From positions 62,001 through 126,000 of the forward strand of contig JASMKH010000002.1 in assembly GCA_030749435.1 (NCBI GenBank): a stretch of DNA of 64,000 nt, in the 5' to 3' direction. The notes beneath the pieces were generated by a model. That model saw nothing but the letters and a program-made list of their open reading frames with translations. It was not told the origin of the DNA and did no database searches. This stretch comes from Phycisphaerales bacterium. Lineage in GTDB: Bacteria; Planctomycetota; Phycisphaerae; Phycisphaerales; SM1A02. A program made the translations under genes and the position numbers. This document shows, in pieces, positions 1 through 9,150 of this stretch; position 1 is the stretch's first letter, and each line of letters starts with the position of its first letter.

Positions 1-2335
1 CCAGAACGTCACGCTGGGCGGTGAGATCGGCGCGTCGAACCTGCAGATCGCGACGTTCGTCCTCGATCTCAGATCGCTCGTGCTGCAGCCGCGTGAGCTC
101 GTTTGCGATGCCCTGGAGCCCGTACTCCAGATCGACGACCTGATTGCTCGCCTGCTGCAGCGCATCGGCGGCGTCTCGTCGTCGGCGGTCCGCTTCTGAC
201 GAGGCTGACTTGAGTCCGGCGAGGTCCCGTTCGAGTCCGGCGATCCGAACATCAAAGGCGCAGACCGAGGCCTCCAGGTCCTCCATTTCCATGCGGCGCG
301 AGATCCATCCGGCCGCCGTGGGTTGGCCGATTCTGATTCGTCCATCTGGCTCGATGACTTCGCCGCTCATGGCGGCCAGTCGCCAGTCACGCATGGATGC
401 GCGGGAGAGATGAAGTGCCTGCTCGAATGTCGGAACAACGGCTGTGCGTCCGAGCAGACTCGTTGCGATGCCCCGGGCCTCCGGTCGCACTTCGACAAGG
501 TCGAGTACGTGGCGCACGCCGTCGAGTCCCGGTGGAAGGGGGGTCCGGTTGTTGCCCTCGTCGAATGAACCGCCAACCGCGCACACCAGCGCAAGGTCCT
601 GCCCGCGGCACCAATCGACCAGCCCGGAAGCAGCCTCGTCATCCTCGGCGATGACGATTTCAACGTCGCGGCCGAGGATCGTTTCGATGAGGTTCGCCCA
701 CTCGCGTGAGGTATGCACGCAGTCACCGAGGACGCCGAGGATGTTCTTTCCGGACTCGTCGAGTGCACGCTTGACATCATCGCCAAGCCCTTCGTGGGCG
801 TGCTGCATCTCTTCCAGCAGGTGCAGCCTCGAGCCCGCGCTGGCCCGGTCGTGGCGGACGTCGGCCAACGCATCGGCAATCGAATCGTGCCGCTTTCCGA
901 GATCGGTGGCGTCATCGTCATGGCGGCGGAGATTCTGCTCGGCCTCTTCGACCTGGGACCTGACCCCTGAGAGCGATTCGTGGTGGGAGTGTCGCTTCGC
1001 TTCAGCACCGTCGATCTTCGCGTTGATCGACTCGATTCCGGGCTCAACCCGGTCCAATTGCTCGTCGATGGACCGGAGTCGCTCGGACGTGGCGGAGTGG
1101 TCAGCCTGAGCGGCGGCCTGACGCTCGGCGATGCCAGCCTGGCTGCGGCGGGCCTCTCTCAGTGACGCCGATGCAGCTTCAACCTCGTGTTTCGTCGTCG
1201 AGACCGTCTCGGCCAGTTCGGCGAGGCGGGACTCCGAGGAGGTCAGTTGAGCCTCGATCGACTCGGACTCCGCGGACACGCGGTCCAACTCATCGGCGAG
1301 TTCGGTGGTTCTCGATTCGATCTCGACCAGCGACTCGCGATCGGTCCTGATCTGGTCCGAGGCATCCTGTTGCTGCTGTGAAATGAATCGCACCTGTTGG
1401 AGCGATCGAGCGGCGATGGCCTCCTGTTCGGCGACGTGCCGTTCCAGTTCCACGCGGTTGTCCATCGCCTCATGGCGGCGAATGTCGGCGTCCTGCTGCG
1501 CATCCTCGAGTTCCGTGAGGGTGGTCTGCAGTGCGGTCTTCTGCTGTCCGAGATCGGCAAGCCGGCTGGTCAATCCGACCAGCCGATCCTGCAATTCGTC
1601 AAACTGATCAAACACGAGGTCGCGTCGAAGGTCCCGGTATCGGGCGTCAAGTTCCTGGAATGTCCGCGCCTTGCGGGCCTGGCCTCGCACGAGACGGAGA
1701 CGACGCTCGGTGTTCTCAAGCTGTTCCCGCACACGCACCAGATTGACTTCGGTGCGCTCGAGCTTCCGCTGAGACTCGACCCGACGGAGTTTGAAGCGTG
1801 CGACCCCAGCGGCTTCCTCGAGGATGGTTCTTCGTTCGGTCGGGCTCGCTTGAAGCATGGCCGAGACCCGGCCCTGCTCGATGATGCAGTATGCGGCGTT
1901 GCCGATGCCGGTATCAAGGAACAGGTCCTTGACGTCCTTGAGCCGGACCTTGCGATCATTGATGATGTACTCGCTTCGACCGTCGCGGTACAGCCGCCTT
2001 CCAACGGCGACCTGATCGGTGTCGATGGCCAGGCCCCGTCGGCCGGCAGCGATGGTCGCTTTTCGGTCGATGATCGGGTTGTCGAAAGTGAGCGTGACCG
2101 AGGCCATGCCCAGCGGCTTTCTTCCCGCCGATCCCGCGAAGATGACGTCGAGCATGGCGCCTCCGCGGAGGCTCTTGGCAGATCGTTCGCCCAGGACCCA
2201 CTTCACCGCGTCCACGACATTGGACTTGCCGCAGCCATTGGGGCCGACAATGCCCACCTTGGGCTCGTCGAACTGGAAATCGACGGTGTCGGCGAACGAC
2301 TTGAATCCTGAAACTGTGACGTTGGTCAGACGCAT
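1..2335 (-). CDS. smc: Chromosome segregation protein SMC (N-terminal 778 residues, cut by window edge)
   Basis: Structural maintenance of chromosomes ATPase, the condensin core that organises and segregates the chromosome. The reading frame opens with ATG at 2335 and stays open to base 1, so the C-terminal arm and head are outside the window. Visible in order: head domain with the Walker A motif GPNGCGKS at about residues 31-38, the usual N-terminal SMC segment with an FKSF motif at about residues 11-14, a long Glu/Arg-rich coiled coil from about 170 to 505, a globular hinge at about 510-660 rich in Gly and hydrophobic residues, then the start of the returning coiled coil. The start is fixed by the conserved MRLTNVTVSGFKSF beginning. 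No clear Shine-Dalgarno sequence lies close to the ATG. Identification is secure; ScpA/ScpB are not in view. Confidence 0.95.
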   Translation of the reverse strand, partial: MRLTNVTVSGFKSFADTVDFQFDEPKVGIVGPNGCGKSNVVDAVKWVLGERSAKSLRGGAMLDVIFAGSAGRKPLGMASVTLTFDNPIIDRKATIAAGRRGLAIDTDQVAVGRRLYRDGRSEYIINDRKVRLKDVKDLFLDTGIGNAAYCIIEQGRVSAMLQASPTERRTILEEAAGVARFKLRRVESQRKLERTEVNLVRVREQLENTERRLRLVRGQARKARTFQELDARYRDLRRDLVFDQFDELQDRLVGLTSRLADLGQQKTALQTTLTELEDAQQDADIRRHEAMDNRVELERHVAEQEAIAARSLQQVRFISQQQQDASDQIRTDRESLVEIESRTTELADELDRVSAESESIEAQLTSSESRLAELAETVSTTKHEVEAASASLREARRSQAGIAERQAAAQADHSATSERLRSIDEQLDRVEPGIESINAKIDGAEAKRHSHHESLSGVRSQVEEAEQNLRRHDDDATDLGKRHDSIADALADVRHDRASAGSRLHLLEEMQHAHEGLGDDVKRALDESGKNILGVLGDCVHTSREWANLIETILGRDVEIVIAEDDEAASGLVDWCRGQDLALVCAVGGSFDEGNNRTPLPPGLDGVRHVLDLVEVRPEARGIATSLLGRTAVVPTFEQALHLSRASMRDWRLAAMSGEVIEPDGRIRIGQPTAAGWISRRMEMEDLEASVCAFDVRIAGLERDLAGLKSASSEADRRRRDAADALQQASNQVVDLEYGLQGIANELTRLQHERSEIEDERRDLQVRRADLTAQRDVL

Positions 2336-2511
2336 TGGCTGAGTTGGACCTCCGTGCCCAGATCCCGCTCGTCCTGAGCAGGTCCCCGATCTATGGTTGC
2401 CAGCGAGCACCCGTCGCCAGTGCCCGCACTATATGTCGTCCGGGAACGGTTTGAAACGCCAGAATCAGCGTTTTTCGGGGTTCGAAGGCCTCTGAGCCCG
2501 GTGGCCGCGGA

Positions 2512-4314
2512 TCACTCAGGCCTGGGTTGGTAGTTGCTGGTCGTGGCCGCACGCCGGAGTTCCGCAAGAACGCGGTCCTGCTGCGCCTTGAAGTCGGCGG
2601 CCACGTACTGTCGCTTCCACAACGCGTGGAGCACGCCGACGACTTTGCTGTAGGAGAGCCCGAGACCAGCGGCGGGATCTTCAATGGTCGGGGCGTGCCC
2701 AAGCAGCAGAATCATCTCTCGGAGTACCGGCGCGACCTGGTTGACCTCCGGAGGACCGCCCGGATCGACGCGATGAAAGACTTCGATCCGCGCACCATCC
2801 TTGGACTCCCGCATCAGCAGGCTGTTCTCCCACATTCCCAGGGTCATCGGCCGCTCGATCGGGACATCCTCACCAAGCACGACGATTCGGGGCGCTCGAA
2901 CCTGCGTGACGTAAATCGCGGGATAGGCCGAGGGGATCTGGTGCAGTTCAAACCGGCCGGGAACGAGGTGCCGATGCACGATGGGCGATCGGAGCTGCTC
3001 GAGGGCCTCGTAGGCGCGGAGGCGAACCTCGACGCTCTCGTCGTTGAGCGCGGATCTGAGCACGTCTTCGGTGCGGGGATCTGAGGGCAGTTTCGCCAGG
3101 AGCGTGGTTGCTTCCAGCCGTTCTGCGAGTGTGCCCCCTTTCAGCATGCGACGAAGCGATTCGGCGGCGATGGCGTCACCGAGTTCCGCCCCCGCGCGGA
3201 GGGCTGCCAGTCGCGGCAGTGCCTCGGGATAGTCGTACATCTTGCGGACCATCGGGAGCGCCTGCGGTCCCATCGCAACCCACCGCCAATAGGCGGATGC
3301 CGCCTCGGAGGGGTCCCGCTGGAGCGATCTCCGAATCGTGTTGGCGACTCGGTCCGTATCGACCTGGCGAAGCGTGATGTGCCGCACGATGTGCACGAAG
3401 TCGTTGGGCTTCTCCCGCATTGAGGGCGGCACCGTCAACTCGATGGCCGCATCGTTGACGGCGTGCGCGGTTGGTCTGGCCTGGCCGCGTTCCAGCGGAA
3501 ATCTCCGGTTGATGGCATCCTGAACGATGCGGACTCGCGAGTGGCTTGGATTGATCATCCGCAGTTTCAGCGGCATGTCCTCAAGCACCTGCCCGCCGTT
3601 GAGGATGCGTCCATGGAGCGTATTGATGTCGCCCGCGGAGACGTTTTCGTTCTCGAGGAACGGATTGAGAAAGATGGGGCCAGCGGCCTGCCCGAGGATC
3701 CGCGCCTGCCTGTCGCCGGTGAGCAGCGGCCCAGGGCTCAGGTCGGTCGTGTAGAGTCGTCCTCCCTCCAGACTGGTCGTGCCGGTGCGTGGGTCTGCAT
3801 GCACGTGAACGTCGAACGTCGTTCCGGGGAGCATTTCGGGCAGTCGGCCCGATGCGCTTGGAGGTGTTCGGCGACGTCCGACCGCACCCGGGGGCACGAC
3901 GCCTTCAACGATGACAATTGCCGTGTTCTGAGAATCGAGCATCGACTCGGGGGAGATGTCCCCGAAGCCGATCCGCTCGCTCCCGATGCCCTGCCGGGCC
4001 ATCAACTGAAGCATGTGGGCGCGGACGTTGGGGGGGACGTCGCGGGATCCGGTGCCCTCAAGCCCGACGACCAGCCCGTAGCCACGGATTCGGACCGGCC
4101 TGTAGGTGGGACTGGTGCTGTCGTCCCATCCCAGGATGACCGTCTCTGCGCCGACGGTTCCCCGCATGATGCTGGCCGTCTCCATGCCGTCGAGTTCCCT
4201 GATGGTCGACGAGGCCTGGGGCCGCGGTCGGGCCTTCTCCACGGAACTGCAGCCTGCGGCGAGGATCGCCGCAAGCGTGACGTGGATCGGATTGAGACAT
4301 CGAGTGATCGCCAT
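2512..4314 (-). CDS. FlgI-like (flagellar P-ring family) lipoprotein with HEAT-type repeats
   Basis: A 600-residue predicted lipoprotein: the start at 4314 gives a short hydrophobic signal ending in a lipobox (ILAAGC, Cys22). Residues about 75-290 resemble the flagellar P-ring protein FlgI: GYGLVVGLEGTG, then NTAIVIVEGVVPPGA, then FDVHVHADPRTGTTSLEGG. FlgI is normally about 360 residues and cleaved by signal peptidase I. Here the homology is followed by a helical region of HEAT-like repeats (about 330-480, with phrases such as DESVEVRLRAYEALEQL), then a beta-rich tail. No other flagellar gene is nearby, so a role as the true P-ring is doubtful; an envelope ring or scaffold role is only a guess. 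The frame stays open upstream to 4437, but that extension has no signal peptide and is unlikely to be translated. Confidence 0.8.
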   Translation of the reverse strand: MAITRCLNPIHVTLAAILAAGCSSVEKARPRPQASSTIRELDGMETASIMRGTVGAETVILGWDDSTSPTYRPVRIRGYGLVVGLEGTGSRDVPPNVRAHMLQLMARQGIGSERIGFGDISPESMLDSQNTAIVIVEGVVPPGAVGRRRTPPSASGRLPEMLPGTTFDVHVHADPRTGTTSLEGGRLYTTDLSPGPLLTGDRQARILGQAAGPIFLNPFLENENVSAGDINTLHGRILNGGQVLEDMPLKLRMINPSHSRVRIVQDAINRRFPLERGQARPTAHAVNDAAIELTVPPSMREKPNDFVHIVRHITLRQVDTDRVANTIRRSLQRDPSEAASAYWRWVAMGPQALPMVRKMYDYPEALPRLAALRAGAELGDAIAAESLRRMLKGGTLAERLEATTLLAKLPSDPRTEDVLRSALNDESVEVRLRAYEALEQLRSPIVHRHLVPGRFELHQIPSAYPAIYVTQVRAPRIVVLGEDVPIERPMTLGMWENSLLMRESKDGARIEVFHRVDPGGPPEVNQVAPVLREMILLLGHAPTIEDPAAGLGLSYSKVVGVLHALWKRQYVAADFKAQQDRVLAELRRAATTSNYQPRPE

Positions 4315-4343
4315 GAGGGTTTGCCCGGCGAGGGGAACTTGTG

Positions 4344-4349
4344 AGTCTA
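4344..4349 (-). promoter_or_regulatory. -10 box TAGACT upstream of the FlgI-like gene
   Basis: TAGACT on the minus strand, 29 bases before the ATG at 4314. It matches the TANNNT pattern seen at other starts in this window and is identical to the rpmH -10 box. No convincing -35 element and no Shine-Dalgarno sequence in the leader. Confidence 0.4.
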
Positions 4350-4497
4350 GCAGGCCTCCCCTGCGGGTCCCGATTCGGGGTATGCCCGAGGTCGCCGGGA
4401 GGGGAGGGGTCAACCCGCCGCTGTGATGATCCCCCATGAGGACTCGACCCCGGTCTGGCCGGAATCGTCAGGCCCATGCCCGATGCCATTGCGACAA

Positions 4498-4520
4498 CCG
4501 CCCTGATTGAATCAGGGCGG
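4498..4520. repeat. Perfect 23-base inverted repeat, possible terminator
   Basis: Two 11-base arms (CCGCCCTGATT and its exact complement) around a single central G. The folded hairpin would have a GC-rich lower stem and an A/T-rich loop. On the minus strand it is followed by TTGTCG, a weak U-tract, and it lies downstream of the FtsK-type gene and the small ORF, so it may end their transcript. Perfect symmetry also fits a dimeric protein binding site. Confidence 0.45.
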
Positions 4521-4638
4521 TGGGGTGGCTGCGATGGCAGGTGTTCACCGGATGGTGCTGCCTGCAGCGGCCTTCGAGTTTGCCGGACGCTGCGATCCGG
4601 CGTACAGCGGGTGGTCAACGCAATCCGGTGCGAAGCCT

Positions 4639-4824
4639 CTATGCCGCTCTGGTACCCACTCGGTGCTCATGGTCAGCCTGCCACTGCACCGCATCCTGCC
4701 GCTTCGGGAATCGAGCGAGGATGACGGGAACCGCGGTTCGCGTGCATACCGCCCATGTGGAGCCGATCTGAAGCAGCATGGTCTTTGCGGATGAAGCAGT
4801 CGGTTCGGGTGAGTAGGCGGGCAT
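4639..4824 (-). CDS. Candidate 61-residue small protein
   Basis: A short frame between the FtsK-type gene and the FlgI-like gene. Its ATG at 4824 is preceded by AGGAG with a 7-base spacer, one of the clearer Shine-Dalgarno sites in the window. The predicted protein has a balanced composition, unlike shadow frames, and its second half (ILARFPKRQDAVQWQADH) resembles small proteins with a short strand followed by an A-x2-W helix. It has no signal peptide or membrane segment. I do not recognise a family. It could be the last gene of the WXG/FtsK operon, since it lies 165 bases beyond the stop at 4990. Coding status is unproven. Confidence 0.4.
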   Translation of the reverse strand: MPAYSPEPTASSAKTMLLQIGSTWAVCTRTAVPVILARFPKRQDAVQWQADHEHRVGTRAA

Positions 4825-4989
4825 GAGGCGTCTCCTGACAGTCGATAATGACCCAAGTGATTGCGACGGCCCGTGTCGAGGGCCCTCGTCTCCACATCTA
4901 TTGGGAAGACAGCCGGCATGTATGAGCCATTTCAGCCATTCCGCACTTCTTCCTTCGGAATCTGACGGCGTGACCCGCAATGCAGGCTG

Positions 4990-7900
4990 TTATCGGGTTC
5001 GGATCTTCGCGGCCGCGGCCCTCAGCCAGTCCTCATCGGGCATCGCCCATGGTCGGAACTTCTCGATGACGCCGGTTTCTTCCCGGTGGATGATCGCTCG
5101 GCCCGGCCCCAGATCGGCTGCCGCGGTCGAATCAATCAACTGGCCCGAGTCATTGGCGCCCATCTGAAAGAGCACCTTGATGTCGAACTCCCGCTGGCTG
5201 GCCCTGCTCAGACCTCGATTGACGTTGTTGAGGCCGTCGTACCAGAGCATCGCGTGAATGCCCGCAATGGGACCCTCGCGGAGCAGCTCCGCGAATTGAC
5301 GGTCCGGCTTCGGGGTGGCATCTTCATCCATCGAGAACGCGAAGTCGTCGTCGGCCGGACGCAGCGGCGCGATTCGATTGGGCTCGAGCCCAATCACGAG
5401 GATCGTCGCCCGGTCGGCGTTCTCGCCATCGCTTCGTGAAGTGAGGATGTCGGTCAAGCGGGCCAACGACTCGGCTGCGTTGCGGGCCGTGACGCGTGTG
5501 ACTTGATGTGGGAGGTTGGACGCGAAACTCGCAAGACGCCCGGAGAACAGCGCATCGGGCGGCGAGCCATCCAGAATCCACACCATCAATCCGGGCGTGT
5601 TGGGATCGTCCGTCGGCTTCATCGACGCCGCGGCCTGAAGCAGCGCGGCGGTCAGCACGGCGTTGGCCCGCTCCGGGCTCTGGCCAACCAGCATCGCGTT
5701 GCAGCCGGTTTGCCGCCGCAACTGCATTGAAGTCTGGTCCTTGATGGCGATCGGATCCCCCAGCACCAGGTCCAGCGTCGATGCCTGATCGCCTCCTCGG
5801 CCTTCCAGCATGGCGAGGACGCCAGGGTCTGCGTGAAGGATCGAGGGGATGTTGCCCCTGAATACGAATTGGGATCGTGGTGCCTCGGTTGGATGCGATG
5901 AGGCACACTTGGCGATCTGTTCCAGTGCCTCATCTCGTTCCCGGTCATCCAGCCAGACCACCTGGAAAGGGGAGTTGCCCTCGATCTTGCCGCCCGCGTC
6001 GTTGTAGATGGCATCACCCGGGCGGCGAAGCAGTCTGGCCGCCGGATTGTCATCACTCAGAATGAGATAGGAGTCCGCTTCCGCGCACTGCAAGGCGACC
6101 CGCACGCCCATCTGCCCCAACGTGCTTCGCGCCAGCGAGAAGGCACCGTCCAGCGTCTGAGAGCCCATCAGTACGTGCATGCCGAAGGCACGCCCCTGCC
6201 GCACGAGGCGGTCGAGCAGGAGTGAGGCCTCCTGCGCGAGGGCATCGTCGTTGACGAAGAACTCCTGGAACTCGTCGACGACCAGCAGCACCCGTGGCAT
6301 CGATTCGGACGTCTGCGATCGCCACCCGGACAGGTCCTGCACGCCAGCGTCGCGAAACTGGTCGCCGCGGCGACGAAGTTCGAGGTCGAGCTTCCGCAGC
6401 ACGCTCAGGCCAAACTCGCGGTCGCTCTCGATGGCGATCACGCGTGCGTGGGGCAGTGCGTGAGCGGCGTAGGTCTGAAACTCGACGCCCTTCTTGAAGT
6501 CGACGAGGTAGAACTCCACTTCGTCGGGTGAGTACCACAACGCCAGATTGGTGATCAGCACATGCAGGAGGGTGGACTTGCCCGAGCCGGTTCGCCCGGC
6601 GATGAGGGCGTGTTGCGTCGTTCCCCGTCCGAGCCGGAGTTCCTGAAACCGGGTGGCACCACTCTGTCCGAGCGCCACCCGAAGGTCCTCGGTCGTGGAT
6701 CGAGTCCACATCTCCTCCGTCGAGGGCGCCACGAGGGAGAACGGGACCTCGACCCGGTTGGCCCCGGCGCATGCTTCTCCGTATCGGGACACAATGGTCG
6801 TGAGCATGGCGTCGGGCGGCGGCGAGTCGGGCGTGAAGTCAAAGTCGCCCAGCGGTGGGTTCACAACCGACCAACCGGTCGAGGTTGCCGCAATCCTGAC
6901 ACGGTGCTGGTCCCACTCCACCTCATTGAGCAACTCGGGAACGTCTCGGGATGGATCCTGGACGATGCAGGCGAAGACGCCGCATCGAGGACCACTCGAG
7001 AGAATGCTGGCCAGTCGCCGCGCGGCAGACTCAGTGATTCCTTCCGGGAAGTCGGTCAATACGAGAATGTGATACGGCTCGGCAATATGGCCCGCCGCCT
7101 GATTGTAGTCGTCGATGGTCTCGTACTCATTTCGAAGGTAGGTCTGAATGACCTTCTCCATGTGTTCGGTGATGTCCGAGAGTTTCTGCTCGAGGTGACG
7201 CGGCTCGGTCCAGACCCGCTCGAGGACGCCCGCGTCCTCGTGATCGGCCAGATGCATGAATCCCGCAAAGGTCTGGCCGATGCCGACCGGGTCGTACAGC
7301 GTGAGCCGGACACGGCCGGCGGGGAGGGTCGTGAGCGTCCGAGCGAGCAGCGCCTGGGCCATGGCAATGGCCTCGGGCCTGCGGGACTCCGAAGACTCGA
7401 TGACCAGTGATCCACGACCGTGGAAGTTCAGGGCGATGGGGAGCGTCAGTGTGTGCGGCGCGTGCCACTCGAATCTGGGGTCGTCTGGTGGGTTGACGCC
7501 CAACGCCTCGACATCGCACGTGATGGAGCCGATGCCGACATCGCCACTGAATGCCACAGGGGGGGCCCACGAGTCCCAATCGCCGGACCACGTCGGCCAC
7601 TGTGGGGCGAGCGCCTGTTGCAGGTGTTCAATCGTCCGGAGGTCCGAGGCGATGTCAGCTTCTGCGGCCACCCAATCGGTGGCGGCCTTCGCCCAGGCCG
7701 AATCGCAAGCTTCGGTTGCGGCGAGGCATGCTGCATCGCACTCGGACTTGATGGCAACACGTTGGCGCTTCAGTTCGGCTTCGGCCTGCTGCGTGGACTT
7801 CACCAGCGCGAGTTCGCTTGCTTCAAGTCTGGAGTCGCGTTTGGCCGTTGCGTTCTGCTGTGCCGAGTCGATGTGTGTCTGCAACTTCTCGAGCCGCCGT

Positions 7901-8871
7901 CTGGTGCGGGGGCCGGCGGCATCGAGATGCCGGTCACGCTCGTCGACGGCCGAACTGCGTTGAGCGTCGCGCTCCTTGCGAGACTCGTGTTCCTTCTGCT
8001 GGAACTGCATATCCGCCACCTGAAGTCGTCGGCGGGCGAGTTCGAACCCCTGCATGCTGAGTTGCTCGGCGCGGAGCGTCTTGGCCCTCGCCTGTGAACG
8101 CAGGGCCAGCCGCAGCCCGACGAACAGTCCGGCGCCGACGCCGCCTCCCACGGGCAGACTGACGGCGAGCGTGCCTGTGAGTGTCCCGATCGTCGCTCCT
8201 GCGGCGATGGGGAGGAGTAGACATGCGTACAGCCAGATCTGTCGGAGTAACCGGCTTCGAAGCGAGCCCTGCAGTTCGCCGAGCAGTCGGTCCGCGGCGT
8301 CCTGACGGGAGTCGATTTCCCGGTCGCTCGCCAACTCGGGCCCCTCGAAGGGACTCAACGTCACCGCATCGGTCGTGGGGAGCCGAAGTTGGGAACGCCA
8401 GAATGACGCCTTCTTCAGTACATCCCGCTGGCGGTACTCCGCCTCCGATGCCACCGCCTCCGCATGTTTGCGATCCCCGGACGTGCCCTCGATGCCCGCT
8501 TCGTAGAGCGTCTCAGCGAGCCAACTGGCCTCAGCCTCCTTGGAGGCGGCCGTCGATCTGATCGACATCGCCTCGTCGAGAATGACCTCCCGCCGTTCCT
8601 TGGCCTGCATGGCAAGGTCTCGCCGGGTCGCTTCCCATCGCTGATGGGCCTCGGCGGTGGCGGCTTCACACGCGGCCTTGGCGTTCTGGATCGTCTGACC
8701 GGCTCGCGCTTCAAGCTGGTTCCGGGCGTGCGACTCCTTCTCGCGGGCCGACGCGACGCATTGGTCCCGTTGCGTGTCCGCAGCAGCGCAGTTGGCAGCG
8801 GTTCGGTCAAACAACGTCACGATCGCCGTGATGGTGTTCTGTACCAGATCAATGAGCCGTGTGTCTGCCAT
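4990..8871 (-). CDS. Membrane-anchored FtsK/SpoIIIE-family ATPase, EccC/EssC-like
   Basis: A 1293-residue protein. In order: a Glu/Ala/Arg-rich coiled coil (about 30-155), two adjacent membrane segments (about 211-229 and 233-256), a second coiled coil (about 258-430), then three ATPase-like modules. The first (about 480-700) lacks a Walker A. The second is complete: Walker A GRTGSGKST with Lys765, and Walker B VLLVVDEFQEF with Asp866-Glu867. The third (from about 1040) has a degenerate P-loop (GQSPERAN). Tandem FtsK modules after paired N-terminal membrane helices are the plan of the type VII secretion ATPases EccC/EssC, not of the DNA translocase FtsK, which has four N-terminal helices and a gamma domain. 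The FHA domains of EssC are absent and coiled coil takes their place. Two WXG100-like proteins are encoded just upstream, supporting a secretion role. Function is inferred. Confidence 0.8.
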   Translation of the reverse strand: MADTRLIDLVQNTITAIVTLFDRTAANCAAADTQRDQCVASAREKESHARNQLEARAGQTIQNAKAACEAATAEAHQRWEATRRDLAMQAKERREVILDEAMSIRSTAASKEAEASWLAETLYEAGIEGTSGDRKHAEAVASEAEYRQRDVLKKASFWRSQLRLPTTDAVTLSPFEGPELASDREIDSRQDAADRLLGELQGSLRSRLLRQIWLYACLLLPIAAGATIGTLTGTLAVSLPVGGGVGAGLFVGLRLALRSQARAKTLRAEQLSMQGFELARRRLQVADMQFQQKEHESRKERDAQRSSAVDERDRHLDAAGPRTRRRLEKLQTHIDSAQQNATAKRDSRLEASELALVKSTQQAEAELKRQRVAIKSECDAACLAATEACDSAWAKAATDWVAAEADIASDLRTIEHLQQALAPQWPTWSGDWDSWAPPVAFSGDVGIGSITCDVEALGVNPPDDPRFEWHAPHTLTLPIALNFHGRGSLVIESSESRRPEAIAMAQALLARTLTTLPAGRVRLTLYDPVGIGQTFAGFMHLADHEDAGVLERVWTEPRHLEQKLSDITEHMEKVIQTYLRNEYETIDDYNQAAGHIAEPYHILVLTDFPEGITESAARRLASILSSGPRCGVFACIVQDPSRDVPELLNEVEWDQHRVRIAATSTGWSVVNPPLGDFDFTPDSPPPDAMLTTIVSRYGEACAGANRVEVPFSLVAPSTEEMWTRSTTEDLRVALGQSGATRFQELRLGRGTTQHALIAGRTGSGKSTLLHVLITNLALWYSPDEVEFYLVDFKKGVEFQTYAAHALPHARVIAIESDREFGLSVLRKLDLELRRRGDQFRDAGVQDLSGWRSQTSESMPRVLLVVDEFQEFFVNDDALAQEASLLLDRLVRQGRAFGMHVLMGSQTLDGAFSLARSTLGQMGVRVALQCAEADSYLILSDDNPAARLLRRPGDAIYNDAGGKIEGNSPFQVVWLDDRERDEALEQIAKCASSHPTEAPRSQFVFRGNIPSILHADPGVLAMLEGRGGDQASTLDLVLGDPIAIKDQTSMQLRRQTGCNAMLVGQSPERANAVLTAALLQAAASMKPTDDPNTPGLMVWILDGSPPDALFSGRLASFASNLPHQVTRVTARNAAESLARLTDILTSRSDGENADRATILVIGLEPNRIAPLRPADDDFAFSMDEDATPKPDRQFAELLREGPIAGIHAMLWYDGLNNVNRGLSRASQREFDIKVLFQMGANDSGQLIDSTAAADLGPGRAIIHREETGVIEKFRPWAMPDEDWLRAAAAKIRTR

Positions 8872-8905
8872 GGAGGGATGCGAATCCGTTCTGGGAGTTG
8901 GTCCG

Positions 8906-8911
8906 ATTATG
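8906..8911 (-). promoter_or_regulatory. -10 box CATAAT upstream of the FtsK-type ATPase gene
   Basis: CATAAT within TATGGCATAAT on the minus strand, 34 bases before the ATG at 8871 and inside the 66-base gap after the small WxD gene's stop (the gap itself is 8872-8937). It may be an internal promoter of the operon. No clear -35 box. Confidence 0.35.
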
Positions 8912-8937
8912 CCATACCTTGGCCTGGCGGCGGAGGC

Positions 8938-9150
8938 TCAGCCGCAGTCACGCTCCACCTGATGGATAATCTCGTTCATGGTCTCAATGGCGGCGTCGGC
9001 GCTGCGTTGCGACTGCTGAAGTGGCACCAGGAACCGCTCTGCAAGCAGGCGGTGCTGCGCGTCGCTCCACTGGTGGCCGGCCTGCTCCCAGGCGAGCATC
9101 AGCGCGCGGCAGCCCTCGCGGAGCCTGGCTCGTTCCGAGTTGAGATTCAC
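8938..9150 (-). CDS. Small WXG100-like helical protein (70 residues, WxD motif)
   Basis: Starts with GTG at 9150, overlapping the preceding stop by four bases (GTGA). The protein is all-helical in character and carries W28-x-D30-x2-H33-x4-E38-x-F40. The same residues at the same spacing occur in the 90-residue protein encoded at 9735-10007. In WXG100 proteins a W-x-G turn joins two helices; here the third position is Asp. At 70 residues it is shorter than the usual 95-100. Likely a secreted substrate or partner of the FtsK-type ATPase encoded next; this is inference from size, motif and neighbourhood. Confidence 0.6.
   Translation of the reverse strand: MNLNSERARLREGCRALMLAWEQAGHQWSDAQHRLLAERFLVPLQQSQRSADAAIETMNEIIHQVERDCG

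Larger units (their letters stand above)
4315..4638. other. 324-base non-coding stretch
   Basis: Lies between the FlgI-like gene and a small candidate ORF. I see the TAGACT box (4344-4349) and a perfect inverted repeat (4498-4520). Open frames here are short, rich in Arg, Ser and Pro and lack start signals, so I call no gene. Confidence 0.5.

Noticed and set aside
1397-2311. 304-codon plus-strand frame opposite smc
   Set aside because: Shadow of the SMC head domain coding sequence on the other strand.
2512-4314. FlgI-like gene as part of a flagellar operon
   Set aside because: No other flagellar gene in the window, lipoprotein signal instead of a standard one, and large extra domains.
4990-8871. 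Chromosome-dimer DNA translocase FtsK
   Set aside because: Only two membrane helices, coiled coils at the N-terminus, three ATPase-like modules, no gamma domain, and WXG100-like neighbours.
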